Source: Myxococcaceae bacterium (GTDB taxonomy: Bacteria > Myxococcota > Myxococcia > Myxococcales > Myxococcaceae). From it: a DNA stretch of 64,000 nt. The position numbers were made by a program, and so were the translations under genes. The stretch is taken from contig JADGRA010000077.1 in NCBI GenBank assembly GCA_017881265.1, forward strand, positions 53,178-117,177, given 5' to 3'. Under the pieces are notes generated by a model. That model was not told the DNA's origin, did no database searches, and saw only the letters and a program-made list of their open reading frames with translations. Below are positions 15,925 through 25,887 of the stretch, in pieces (position 1 is the first letter of the stretch; every line of letters begins with the position of its first letter).

Positions 15925-17142
15925 GTGTACTTCGCCTACCACCTGCAGCGGGGGCTCCAAGGGCCCTTCAACCGCTGGGCCGCCGCACACCGGGATCTCT
16001 GGTCGCACCCCGCCTTGCCGGAGACTCCCTTCACCCGGGCGCTGGTGGCGGTGAGCGAGCTGGTGGAGCGCACCACGCGCCACTACGACAAGCCCGCATT
16101 CGACCTCGACTCGACGACCATCGACGGCCAGCCCGTCACGGTGCACGAGGAGGTCGCCCTGCAGACGCCCTTCTGCAACCTCCTGCACTTCCGGCGGGAG
16201 ACGACGGCAGTGGACCCGACGGTGCTGGTGGTCGCGCCGCTGTCGGGCCACCACGCCACGCTGGTGCGCGAGACGCTGCGGACGTTGCTGCCGGACCATG
16301 ACCTGTACGTCACCGACTGGCTCGACGCGCGTCTCGTCCCGCTGTCCGCCGGGTCGTTTGACCTGGACGACTACATCGCCCTCATCCAGCGCTTCCTGCG
16401 GCACCTCGGCCCCGAAGTGCACGTGCTGTCGGTGTGCCAGCCCGCGGTGGCGGTCCTCTCGGCCATCTCGCTTCTGGCCGAGGACGAGCCGGCGGCGCAG
16501 CCGCGCAGCCTGGTGCTGTTGGCCGGCCCGGTGGACACGCGCGTCAACCCCACCGAGGTCAACCGCGTCTCGGAGAAGCAGCCCCTGGAGTGGTTCGAGC
16601 GGTGGGCGCTCGACCGGGTGCCGGCCACCGAGCCCGGCGCTGGCCGCCGGGTGTGCCCCGGCTACGTCCAGCTCAACGGCTTCATGTCGATGAACGCCGA
16701 CAAGCACCTGTCCGCCCACTGGAAGCTCTTCCGCGACGTCCTGCACGGCGACGACGACTCCGCCGAGGTGCACCGCCGCTTCTACGACGAGTACCTGGCC
16801 GTCATGGACTTGCCGGCCGAGTATTACTTGCAGACGGTGCGCAGCGTCTTCCAGGAGCACGCCCTGGCCCGCGGGACGATGACGTTCCGGGGCGTCCACC
16901 CGGTGCGCCCGGAGGCCATCCGGCGCACCGCCCTGTTGACGGTGGAGGGCGAGAAGGACGACATCACCGGCCTTGGACAGACGCTGGCCGCCCACGGCCT
17001 GTGCACCGGCATCCCGGCGGAGCACAAGGAGCACTACCAGCAGCCCGACGTCGGCCACTACGGCATCTTTGCCGGCCGCCGCTGGCAGAACGAGGTGGCC
17101 CCGCGCATCCGCGCCTTCTTCCGCCGGCATGCCGGGGGCTAG
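15925..17142 (+). CDS. phaZ: Intracellular PHA depolymerase
   Basis: A 405-residue intracellular (PhaZ1-type) PHB depolymerase with no signal peptide, starting at GTG 15925. The N-terminus (MYFAYHLQRG after initiation) is characteristic of the family, and the catalytic Cys is Cys171 in SVCQPA, replacing the Ser of extracellular enzymes. Other family segments include the Trp-Leu-Asp-Ala-Arg following TVTDW-like VTDWLD, LNGFMSMN, and the C-terminal His in VGHYGIF. It would release 3-hydroxybutyrate or oligomers from native granules, feeding the dehydrogenase at 5420-6202. It is divergent from phaR. Confidence 0.92.
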   Translation: MYFAYHLQRGLQGPFNRWAAAHRDLWSHPALPETPFTRALVAVSELVERTTRHYDKPAFDLDSTTIDGQPVTVHEEVALQTPFCNLLHFRRETTAVDPTVLVVAPLSGHHATLVRETLRTLLPDHDLYVTDWLDARLVPLSAGSFDLDDYIALIQRFLRHLGPEVHVLSVCQPAVAVLSAISLLAEDEPAAQPRSLVLLAGPVDTRVNPTEVNRVSEKQPLEWFERWALDRVPATEPGAGRRVCPGYVQLNGFMSMNADKHLSAHWKLFRDVLHGDDDSAEVHRRFYDEYLAVMDLPAEYYLQTVRSVFQEHALARGTMTFRGVHPVRPEAIRRTALLTVEGEKDDITGLGQTLAAHGLCTGIPAEHKEHYQQPDVGHYGIFAGRRWQNEVAPRIRAFFRRHAGG

Positions 17143-17222
17143 CCCCCCCTTCAGCACACACACCCACTCCCTTGACGGGGCGGACCGTGCCGCCAGTAGC
17201 ATCCCGGCCTGTTCCGGTCCTG

Positions 17223-18476
17223 ATGCCCGAGCCCTCCGCCGACCCCGGTGACGCTGGCCTCCACCTCCAGCTGGGCTTCCTCGCCCAGCTCCTGGAAGCC
17301 GTGGAGCAGACACCGACAGCGGGGCTGTGGAAGTACGGCCCGCTTCCAGACGGCAGCCGCTTCGACTTGGTGGCCGGCGCCGGGCGGCTGCGCTTCGTCG
17401 CCGGCGGGTCCGAGGAGGAGCGCCTCGGGACGCAGCTCGAGCGCCTCTACCCGGAGATGGCCCGCCTCCTCCCCGACGCGCTGGAGCGGGCGCGTGCCGA
17501 GCGCCGTCCCCTCGGCGAGGTCCTCATCGAGGCGGGCGGGCCGCGCGCGGAGCTGGCCGTGCGTGCCGCCCTCAAGGCACAGATGGTGAAGCGCCTTTTG
17601 CACCTGGCGGCGCTTACCCCGCCCGGGGTGGAGGCCCACTTCGAGGCGCTCAAGGGCGCGGTGGACCCTCGCCTCACCTTCGGCGCCTTCGAAACCTACC
17701 TGGCCTGCGCCCGGGCCCTTGTGCCCACGCCGCTGGACGTCGCGCACCGGGCCGCGGCCGACATTGGCTCCCGCGCGCGCACCAGCGTCGTGGTGCTGCA
17801 GGAGCGCGGGGGGGGCCAGGACGTGGTGCTGTCCGCCGTCGGCCTGAGCCCGCCGAGCTTCGAGATGCTGGACCACGCGCTGCGCAACCTCGCCGCGCTG
17901 GTGCGCGCGCCGGCGGAGCGCGAAGCCGGGGACCCGCTGCAGCTGGCCGCGGTAGGGACGCCCCGGCACTGGCGCGTGGTGGTGTCGGGCCCCACCTGCG
18001 CGGCGCTGCTGGACGACGTGGACGACGAGACGTCCGCCTCGCTGCTGGCCCGCGTGCTCGAACGCGCCCCTGCGCCAGCCGACGGAGGCCAGCGCCCCCT
18101 GACGCTGGACGCCTCGGCGCCGGCGCTGGCCCACACCCTGGAGGCGGCCGCCGCCGACGTGCCGGGGTGCCTGGCCGCCGGGCTGGTGGACGTGCCCAGC
18201 GGCGAGGTGCAAAGCGGCTTCCTGGCCGAGGAGGGGGCGGGCCTTCGGCTGGGCAGGGGCGCGCTGCTGGCGGGCGGCCTGGTGGCGGCGCCCGGCAGCG
18301 CCGGCCCTCCGGACGAGGCCTGGGCGCTCACCCGCCGCGGGCTTTTCCTGGTGTTCCCCATGCAGCCCGCTGGGCAGCAGGCCCTGGTGCTGGCCTGCCG
18401 GCGGGCCACCAACGTCGGGGTCGCGCTGGCGCTGGGGCGCCAGTGGCGCGTGCGGGTGGGGGACCACGCGCGGTAG
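17223..18476 (+). CDS. Conserved-looking hypothetical protein, two-domain
   Basis: A 417-residue cytoplasmic protein, rich in Ala, Leu and Arg, which I do not recognise with confidence. ATG 17223 is used because the frame upstream overlaps phaZ. The N-terminal 130 residues alternate helices and strands in a way reminiscent of the PATAN/DUF4388 effector domains common in myxobacteria. The last 120 residues (from about 300) read like a roadblock/LC7-type regulatory fold (helix, then Cys-Leu-Ala-Ala-Gly-Leu-Val-Asp, then Gly-rich strands). Both resemblances are weak impressions. It has no transmembrane segment and no catalytic motif. Its position 80 bases after phaZ could be coincidental. Confidence 0.6.
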   Translation: MPEPSADPGDAGLHLQLGFLAQLLEAVEQTPTAGLWKYGPLPDGSRFDLVAGAGRLRFVAGGSEEERLGTQLERLYPEMARLLPDALERARAERRPLGEVLIEAGGPRAELAVRAALKAQMVKRLLHLAALTPPGVEAHFEALKGAVDPRLTFGAFETYLACARALVPTPLDVAHRAAADIGSRARTSVVVLQERGGGQDVVLSAVGLSPPSFEMLDHALRNLAALVRAPAEREAGDPLQLAAVGTPRHWRVVVSGPTCAALLDDVDDETSASLLARVLERAPAPADGGQRPLTLDASAPALAHTLEAAAADVPGCLAAGLVDVPSGEVQSGFLAEEGAGLRLGRGALLAGGLVAAPGSAGPPDEAWALTRRGLFLVFPMQPAGQQALVLACRRATNVGVALALGRQWRVRVGDHAR

Positions 18477-18507
18477 CCCTGTGGTAGCACCTGGGGGACG
18501 CCCCGGT

Positions 18508-18876
18508 ATGGACCTTCCCCCGTCCCCCCCCTCGCTGCGCCGTCGGTCCGTCAGCCTCACCCTGGCCTGCGCCGTGGCCTTCCTGGCGTCGCTGCAGGCC
18601 TTCGCCTTCTCCTTCGGTCCGGACTACCGGAACCTCGGCGCCAGCTTGGGCGCACGCTGGCTCCCCAGCTTTGTCTTGGGAAGCTCGCTGGTGTCCATCG
18701 TCTTCTTGGTGGCCCTCTGGTGGCGGATGCGGCGCTGGGCGCTGTGGGGCTTCCTCGCCGTCGCCGCTGCGCAGAGCGTGGCCTGGGTGCACCTCGGCTG
18801 GTGGCGACCCACCATGCTGGTGCTGCCAGCAGTGGTGGGGGGAGCGGCCGCCTGGACCTGGGACCGGCTCCGCTAG
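18508..18876 (+). CDS. Small membrane protein, unknown
   Basis: A 122-residue protein with four probable transmembrane segments (about residues 20-38, 52-72, 78-94 and 100-116) separated by Arg-rich loops. ATG 18508 is preferred to the in-frame GTG 18481, which would place a Pro/Gly-rich extension before the first membrane segment. The stop TAG lies inside a CTAG shared with the convergent YbjQ-family gene. No family assigned. Confidence 0.6.
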   Translation: MDLPPSPPSLRRRSVSLTLACAVAFLASLQAFAFSFGPDYRNLGASLGARWLPSFVLGSSLVSIVFLVALWWRMRRWALWGFLAVAAAQSVAWVHLGWWRPTMLVLPAVVGGAAAWTWDRLR

Positions 18877-19241
18877 GGAGAGGCGTCCACCACCACCGCG
18901 GTTCCGTAGCAGAGGACCTCGGTGACGCCGGGTCCAATCTCCGTCGCGTCGTAGGCCGCGCCGATGACGGCGTTCGCGCCCACCGCCCGCGCGTGCAGCG
19001 CCATCCGTTCGAAGGCCTCGCGGCGTGCGAGCTCGCACATCTCGCTCCACAGCGTGATGTTGCCCCCGAAGATTGTCTGGAGGCTGGCGAAGAAGCTGCC
19101 GACGATGCTTCGGGAGCGCACGACAATGCCCCGGACGATGCCGAGATTTTTCACCACGCGGTGCCCGGGCAACTCAAAGGCAGTGGTGACCATGGCCAGC
19201 GGAACGGTGGACAGCGGGCGGCTCAGCGACGAAGGGTCCAT
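18873..19241 (-). CDS. YbjQ/UPF0145 family protein
   Basis: A 122-residue protein with the YbjQ-family fold, a small beta-barrel-like domain often called heavy-metal-binding (DUF74). Recognisable elements are the N-terminal strand leading to Gly-x-x-Val-x-x-x-Leu-Gly-Ile-Val-x-Gly, the Ala-x-Ala-Asn-Ala-Val-Ile-Gly segment ([12 protein letters not shown]), and the closing Tyr-Gly-Thr-Ala-Val strand. ATG 19241 sits after the C-terminal side of the MarR gene. Function is unknown in the family. Confidence 0.85.
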   Translation of the reverse strand: MDPSSLSRPLSTVPLAMVTTAFELPGHRVVKNLGIVRGIVVRSRSIVGSFFASLQTIFGGNITLWSEMCELARREAFERMALHARAVGANAVIGAAYDATEIGPGVTEVLCYGTAVVVDASP

Positions 19242-19285
19242 GTGGTGGCGTCTCCCGGGGGGGGGCTGACAGCTGCGCGGGGAGA

Positions 19286-19789
19286 CTACCGAAGGGTCGC
19301 CCGAACCGCTCGCCGGCGGGCCGGCTCGGCTTTCACGACGCTGGGGGCAAGCACCTTGTGCAGCAGCGCCCGCAGCCCGTCCCGTTCGCCCGCGTCCAGC
19401 ACGCCGAGGACGCCGCCCACCGCCGCCAGCACCCGCGGGCGCCAGCGGCGGTGCCAGCGTCGGCCCGCCGGGGTGAGGGCGACGAGGCGACAGCGCCGGT
19501 CCCCGGCGTCCGGGGTGCGCGTGGTGAGGCCGGCAGTGTCCAGCTCGGCCAGCTGGCGCGAGATGCCCGCCGGGTGCTGGCCAATCATCTCCGCCAGGTC
19601 CCGCTGGCTGAGGGGCCCCAGCCGGGCAAGCGTCGCCACCACCGCCCAGCCGAGAACGGACTCCCCTTGGGGGGCGAGCGCCCGGGACACGCCACTCCAC
19701 ACCTTGCGGCGCGCCTGGGCGATGAGGCGGGCAACCTCCTCGAATTCGGCCAGCTCGCCAGCGGCCAGGGGCGACTTTGGGGGGGGCAC
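19286..19789 (-). CDS. MarR-family transcriptional regulator
   Basis: A 167-residue winged-helix regulator. The DNA-binding part has [32 protein letters not shown] (helix-turn-helix at about residues 58-88), then the wing [15 protein letters not shown], all typical of MarR. The frame begins at GTG 19789 without a good ribosome site, so the first residues are uncertain; the conserved domain starts near residue 25. It is divergent from the tolC-like gene, and MarR regulators commonly repress a divergently transcribed efflux gene, which is the inferred target. Confidence 0.88.
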   Translation of the reverse strand: MPPPKSPLAAGELAEFEEVARLIAQARRKVWSGVSRALAPQGESVLGWAVVATLARLGPLSQRDLAEMIGQHPAGISRQLAELDTAGLTTRTPDAGDRRCRLVALTPAGRRWHRRWRPRVLAAVGGVLGVLDAGERDGLRALLHKVLAPSVVKAEPARRRAVRATLR

Positions 19790-19814
19790 GACTTTGCAGG
19801 AGGTAGACCGCGGA

Positions 19815-19852
19815 TTCGTTGTGGTTGCAATTGAATTTTCCCCTAAGCATTA
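19815..19852. promoter_or_regulatory. AT-rich island in marR-tolC divergent region
   Basis: A conspicuously AT-rich stretch including a CAATTG palindrome (19828-19833) and TAAGCATTA lies between the MarR gene and the outer-membrane efflux gene. It is the most likely place for the divergent promoters and the MarR operator; no dyad of full MarR length was identified. Confidence 0.4.
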
Positions 19853-19960
19853 CAGGCCCCCATGCCTCGCCTCTCCGCGGGCCGTCGCCCACCGCTGCGG
19901 CGGAGGCAGCCCGAAGCGCCGCGCCCTCCTGCCTACCCCCGGAGTCCGGAGAATTGCCCC

Positions 19961-21334
19961 ATGCGTTCCTGGCCGCTCGCAGTCCCGGCGTTGCTGCTCG
20001 CCCTGAGCGCATCCGCCCAAGTCCCCCTGCCGCCGGCGCCGCCGCTGCCCCTTCCCCGCCTCACCAACGCCCCGGAGCCTCGTCTCGGCCCCCCCCCCGC
20101 GGCCCTGGACGGCGGCGTGGACGGCGTCACGCCCGTCGTGCGCTCCATCGGCTTCGAGGAGGCGGTGACACAGGCCCTGGCGCGCAACCCGAGCACCCTC
20201 ACCGCAGCTCAGGAAGTGGCACGCGTCCAGGGTCTGATGGAGGAGGTGCGGGCAGCGTCCATCCCCACCCTGGTGGCCAATGGCAGCTACACGCGGCTGG
20301 ACAGCGACCGGGTGGAGAACCACATCATCCTCAACCCGAAAAGCCAGTGGGCGGCCAACGTCCAGCTGGCCATTCCCCTGCTCGCCCCGGCCGCCTGGGC
20401 CAACGCCATCCGCACCAACGACCAGGTGGAGGTTTCCCGCTACAACGTGGCGGACATCCGCCGTGTGGTGGCCACCAACACGGCGCAGACGTACATCGCG
20501 CTCATCGCCCGGAAGCGCCAGGTGGAAGTGAATTTGCTCGCCCGCGACACGGCCGTGGCGCAGCTGGACTACGCCAAGCGTCGTCTGGAAGGGGGCCTCG
20601 GCAACAAGGTGGATGCGGCGCGGGCTGCGCAGACGCTGGAGACGGCCGAGGTGGCGCTGCAGGCGAGCTACGAGTTTGTCTACAGCGCCCAGGAGGCCCT
20701 GGGCGTGCTGCTGGGGGAGACCGGGCCCGTCGATGCCTCCGCGGCGCCCACCTTCCCCCAGCTTCCCGGGCTGGACGTGGCGCTGGCCGAGGCGCCGAAG
20801 CAGCGGACGGACATCCAGCTGTACCAGGAGGACGTCAAGGTGGCCGACCGCTCGCTCAACATGACCTGGATGGACTACCTGCCCACCCTAAACCTGGTGG
20901 GCCAGCCCACCTTCCAGAGCCCTCCCAACACGCCCCTTCCGGAGTGGGGCTGGGAAATCCAGGCCCTCCTCAGCTGGACCATCTTCGACGGCGGCGCCCG
21001 CTACGGCCGCACGCACGAGCGCGAGGCGGTCCTTCAGGAGAACCGAATCACCCTGGCCGGAGCTTCGCGCCAGGTGCTGTCCGACGTGCGGACGTCGTTC
21101 GACCAGGTGAAGCGCAACACGCGCGCGCTGGAGAATGCCCGCGCGGCAGCGGCCTACGCGGTGGACACCTACCGGCTGGCCGACATCGCCTACAAGGCTG
21201 GCGCCAGCACCAACCTCGACCTCATCCAGGCCTTCCTGACGGCGCGCGACGCGGCCACCCAGGCCATCATCGCCGAGGACGCGCTTCGCCAGTCGGCGCT
21301 GGAGCTGCTGGTGGCGGCCGGTCGTTTCCCGTGA
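19961..21334 (+). CDS. TolC-family outer membrane efflux protein
   Basis: A 457-residue outer-membrane channel component. ATG 19961 follows GGAGA and starts a signal peptide (residues 1-19, cleavage near ASAQ). Residues 20-50 are a Pro-rich linker. The rest is two repeats of long coiled-coil helices of the OEP family, with the conserved start Leu-Gly-Phe-Glu-Glu-Ala-Val-like ([15 protein letters not shown]) and [18 protein letters not shown] near the end of the second repeat. Partners are likely the convergent MacA/MacB-like genes immediately downstream. Confidence 0.9.
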   Translation: MRSWPLAVPALLLALSASAQVPLPPAPPLPLPRLTNAPEPRLGPPPAALDGGVDGVTPVVRSIGFEEAVTQALARNPSTLTAAQEVARVQGLMEEVRAASIPTLVANGSYTRLDSDRVENHIILNPKSQWAANVQLAIPLLAPAAWANAIRTNDQVEVSRYNVADIRRVVATNTAQTYIALIARKRQVEVNLLARDTAVAQLDYAKRRLEGGLGNKVDAARAAQTLETAEVALQASYEFVYSAQEALGVLLGETGPVDASAAPTFPQLPGLDVALAEAPKQRTDIQLYQEDVKVADRSLNMTWMDYLPTLNLVGQPTFQSPPNTPLPEWGWEIQALLSWTIFDGGARYGRTHEREAVLQENRITLAGASRQVLSDVRTSFDQVKRNTRALENARAAAAYAVDTYRLADIAYKAGASTNLDLIQAFLTARDAATQAIIAEDALRQSALELLVAAGRFP

Positions 21335-21341
21335 GGGGGAC

Positions 21342-22555
<1,214 letters not shown>

Positions 22556-22559
<4 letters not shown>

Positions 22560-23281
22560 GCCGCCTCCTCCCCCGGAGGCACGACGGCCGGCGCCGGATT
22601 CTGCCGCCGGTCGCTCTGCAACCGGCCGTCCTTCAGCACCACCACCCGACCGGCGTAGGTGGCCACGTCCGCCTCATGCGTGACCAGCACCACGGTAATG
22701 CCGCCCCGTCCGAGTTCCTGGAAGAGGGCCATCACCTCGACGCTGGTGCGCGAGTCGAGGTTCCCGGTGGGCTCATCGGCGAGGATGACGCGCGGCCCGT
22801 TCACCAGGGCGCGGGCGATGGCCACCCGCTGCTGCTGGCCGCCCGACAGCTGGCTCGGCGTGTGGTCCATGCGGTCGCCCAGCCCCACCCGCTCGAGGGC
22901 CACCCGCGCCTGCGCGTGGCGCTGCTGGCGGGCGAGGCCGGCGTAGAGGAGCGGCAACTCGACATTTTCCAGCGCCGAGGTGCGCGACAGCAGGTTGAAG
23001 CTCTGGAAGACAAAGCCCAGGGTGCGGTTGCGGATGCCGGCCAGCTGGTCCCGGCTCAGCGCGGAGACCTCCAGCCCGTCGAGCCAGTAGCGGCCCGCGG
23101 TGGGCCGGTCCAGGCAGCCGATGACATTCATCAGCGTCGACTTGCCGGAGCCGGACTGGCCCATGATGGCGACGAATTCGCCCTTCTCGATGGCCAGCGA
23201 GACACCGCGCAACGCGCGGACCTCGACGTCCCCCATCCGGTAGGTCTTGGCAACGTCCTCCAGCGCGATGAGGGGCGCCAT
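22556..23281 (-). CDS. MacB-like ABC transporter ATPase
   Basis: A 241-residue ATPase of the LolD/MacB group. ATG 23281 begins just after the stop of the membrane fusion protein gene. Walker A is GQSGSGKST, the Q-loop lies in FVFQSFNLL, the signature is LSGGQQQR, Walker B is [12 protein letters not shown], and the switch His follows in VTHEAD. Unlike E. coli MacB, the ATPase and permease are separate genes, as in many non-enteric bacteria. The C-terminus is a Pro-rich tail. The last codon overlaps the CTG start of the permease. Confidence 0.92.
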
Positions 23282-23285
23282 GCGG

Positions 23286-24638
23286 CTAGAAGAGACGCCG
23301 CGGCGGACCGCCCGCGGTGCCGGGCGCAGGGGCGCCGGCGACGCCGGTGATGACGACGTCACCCGGCTTCAGCGCGCCGTCGGTGACTTCGCTGAGCGTC
23401 CCGTCCGAGACGCCGGTGGTGATGCGGACCGCGGCGGGCTTGTCGTCGTGGAGGACCCACACCGTCTTCTGTCCCTCCACGGGGGGCGTCCTCCCAGCCG
23501 CTGCCCCTGGCCCCGCCCCTGCCGCGCCGCTGCCGCGCCCGGCACCGGGGCTAGTGCCGCCCGCGGCCGGCGGGCTGCCGGACGGCCCCGTGCCGGCGGC
23601 CCGGCTGCCCGGCCCGCGGCCTCCGCCCAGTTGCGCCAGCATTTCCGTAGGCGGCCGAAAGCGCAGCGCGGCGTTCGGCACCCGCGTCACGTCGTGACGC
23701 TCGGCATACACCACCGTGCTGTTGGCCGTCATGCCCGGCTTGAGCTTGAGGTCAGGGTTTTCGACGTCGATGACGGCGTCGTAGGTGACGACGTTTTGCA
23801 CCGTCTGCGGCGCATTGCGGATCTGCCGGATGCGGCCAGAGAACTTCTCGTTCGGGTAGGCGTCCACCAGGAAGGTGGCCTCCATCCCGTCATGCAGCTT
23901 GCCCACGTCCGCCTCCGCAACGGAGGTGTCCACCTGCATGCGGCGCAGGTCCTCGGCGATGGTGAAGAGGGTGGGGGCGGCCAGGGAGGAGGCCACCGTC
24001 TGCCCGACGTCGACGCTGCGCGAGATGACGACGCCGTCGATGGGGGAGTGGATGTTTGTGAAGCCGAGGTTTTCCTCGGCCTGCTTCAGCTGCGCGCGCG
24101 CTTGTTCGAGCTGGCCCTTGGCTGTCCCCGTCTGCGCGCTGGCGGCCCGCCAAGTGGCTTCGGCCGTGTCGAGGTCTGCCTGGGACATGAGGTCGCGCTG
24201 CTTGAGCGCCGCCGTGCGGTCGTACTGACGCTTGGCGTCCACCTCCTGGACATTCGCCTTCTCCACCTGGGCCTTGGCGGCGACAAAGTTGGCGCGCGCC
24301 TGGTCCACGCCGGCTTGGTAGAAGACCGGGTCGAGCCGGGCGATGAGCTGCCCCTTCTTCACCGGGGAGTTGTAGTCGACGAGCAGCTGGGTGATTTGCC
24401 CGCTCACCTGGGCGCCCACCTGCACCGTGACGAGCGCGGAGAGAATTCCGGTGGCGGTGATGCGGGCCACCACCGGGCCCCGGTCGGCGGTGGCCGTGTC
24501 AAAGGCGAGGGGCGGCGGGCGCTTCCAGACGCGCCAGCCGGCGAAGGCGGCCACCGCGATGGCGATGCCGACCAGCGGCCAGCGCCAGCGGCGCAAGCGC
24601 GCTGCGAGGCTGGGCACTTCCGCGGCAAGGCCAGGCAT
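23286..24638 (-). CDS. MacA-like periplasmic membrane fusion protein
   Basis: A 450-residue adaptor of a tripartite efflux system. A signal-anchor helix lies at residues 19-36 when ATG 24638 is used; a GTG at 24734 would add 32 Ser/Thr-rich residues and has no ribosome site either, so the start is uncertain. The lipoyl/barrel-sandwich halves (VGAQVSGQI and NIHSPIDGVVISRSVDVGQTV) flank a coiled-coil hairpin at about residues 90-180, followed by the beta-barrel domain. An unusual Gly/Ala/Pro/Ser-rich low-complexity insertion of about 50 residues interrupts the membrane-proximal domain near residue 360. It is first in the macA-ATPase-permease operon. Confidence 0.87.
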   Translation of the reverse strand: MPGLAAEVPSLAARLRRWRWPLVGIAIAVAAFAGWRVWKRPPPLAFDTATADRGPVVARITATGILSALVTVQVGAQVSGQITQLLVDYNSPVKKGQLIARLDPVFYQAGVDQARANFVAAKAQVEKANVQEVDAKRQYDRTAALKQRDLMSQADLDTAEATWRAASAQTGTAKGQLEQARAQLKQAEENLGFTNIHSPIDGVVISRSVDVGQTVASSLAAPTLFTIAEDLRRMQVDTSVAEADVGKLHDGMEATFLVDAYPNEKFSGRIRQIRNAPQTVQNVVTYDAVIDVENPDLKLKPGMTANSTVVYAERHDVTRVPNAALRFRPPTEMLAQLGGGRGPGSRAAGTGPSGSPPAAGGTSPGAGRGSGAAGAGPGAAAGRTPPVEGQKTVWVLHDDKPAAVRITTGVSDGTLSEVTDGALKPGDVVITGVAGAPAPGTAGGPPRRLF

Positions 24639-24685
24639 GGCGGTGGAGGGACTCTGGGAAGCGCTCAAGGAGCTGTCACCTGGGG

Positions 24686-24707
24686 TTGTCAGAGCTTTGT
24701 CAGAGCT
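24686..24707. repeat. Perfect 11-bp tandem repeat, candidate operator
   Basis: TTGTCAGAGCT occurs twice head-to-tail (24686-24696 and 24697-24707) in the divergent region between the macA-like and desaturase genes. Eleven-base spacing puts both copies on the same helical face, a layout expected for a directly repeated protein-binding site. It lies 60-80 bases from the desaturase start. Confidence 0.6.
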
Positions 24708-24766
24708 AATAGCTGTAGGTTGGGGACTAGACACCCGAAGTTGCCAATCCGTTAGAGTTCTGCTCT

Positions 24767-25738
24767 ATGGCGCCGATGCTTCTTCGCTATTCCGCCGACC
24801 GGCGCACCATGGCCTGGGCCGTGGCGATGCCGCTCGTCGCGCTTGCTCCCTACGCCTGGCCTTCGCTGGCCACCTGGCTGTGGCCGGTGAGCTGCTACCT
24901 CGCCCTCTCGGCGGGCGTCATCGCCCATAACCACAATCACTGCCAGACGTTCAAGAGCAAGCGCCTCAACTCCATCTTCGGGCAGTGGCTCAGCATCTTC
25001 TACGGCTACCCCACCTTTGCCTGGGTCCCCACCCACAACCTGAACCACCACAAGTTCGTCAACCGGGTGGGGGACGCCACCATCACCTGGCGCTACACCA
25101 ACAAGCACAACTTCCCGATGGCCTTCGCCTTTCCGTTCATCGCGGCCGTCTTCCAGTCGACCCCGACTAACGAGTACATCCGCAAGGCGCGCGCCACCAA
25201 GCCGGCGCTGTACTGGGAAATCATCCGCCAGTACGTCGTCTTCGTCGGGGCCCACATCGCGCTCATCAGCCTGGCGGTGGGCCTGCACGGCTGGGCGCTG
25301 GGCTTCAAGCTGTGGCTGCTCATGTTCGCCGTGCCGGCCGTGTTCGCGCTGTGGACCATCATGTTCTTCAACTACATCCAGCACGTCCACACCGACCCCT
25401 GGAGCGAGCACAACCACTCGCGCACCTTCACCGGGCGGGCGATGAACTTCCTCCTCTTCAACAACGGGCTCCACACGGCGCACCACGAGATGCCGGGGGC
25501 GCACTGGAGCATGCTGCCGGCACAACACGCCAAGGTTGCGGCCCTCATCCACCCGGACCTGGTCCAGAAGGACTTCTGGGGCTGGTGTGCGCGCAGCTAC
25601 CTGCTGGCGCCGCTGCTTCCCGCGATGGGGACCCATCAGGTGGGTCGGGCCCCTTTCGACGACCCGTCCCTCGTGGACGGGCTGGTGACGGCCTCGGTCG
25701 AGGCGAGCGAAGCCGGCGTCAACGCCGCCCGCGTCTGA
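24767..25738 (+). CDS. Membrane fatty acid desaturase
   Basis: A 323-residue integral membrane di-iron desaturase or hydroxylase. Histidine boxes are HNHNHC (about residue 55), HNLNHHK (about residue 87) and HTAHHE (about residue 239), with four transmembrane segments around them. The family introduces double bonds into acyl chains of lipids or acyl-carriers. ATG 24767 has no clear Shine-Dalgarno; a second ATG is three codons further. It is divergent from the efflux operon and convergent with a second desaturase gene. Confidence 0.87.
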   Translation: MAPMLLRYSADRRTMAWAVAMPLVALAPYAWPSLATWLWPVSCYLALSAGVIAHNHNHCQTFKSKRLNSIFGQWLSIFYGYPTFAWVPTHNLNHHKFVNRVGDATITWRYTNKHNFPMAFAFPFIAAVFQSTPTNEYIRKARATKPALYWEIIRQYVVFVGAHIALISLAVGLHGWALGFKLWLLMFAVPAVFALWTIMFFNYIQHVHTDPWSEHNHSRTFTGRAMNFLLFNNGLHTAHHEMPGAHWSMLPAQHAKVAALIHPDLVQKDFWGWCARSYLLAPLLPAMGTHQVGRAPFDDPSLVDGLVTASVEASEAGVNAARV

Positions 25739-25799
25739 CGGCCCCCCCGGAGGCCAGTTGCCCCCCGTCGCTGGGTAGCCACCCGGTGTGCCAGGCTTG

Positions 25800-25820
25800 C
25801 CCCCTTGCCCACCAAGGGGG
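25800..25820. terminator. Bidirectional hairpin between convergent desaturase genes
   Basis: CCCCCTTG, a CCCAC loop and CAAGGGGG form a perfect eight-base stem midway between the two convergent genes. There is no strong T-tract on either side, so termination efficiency is a guess. Confidence 0.5.
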
Positions 25821-25887
25821 GAGGCGCCCATGCAGGCTTTCGGGCGGATGGGACGGGCTGCCGGACCCCGGAGGGACCCAGCATTCT

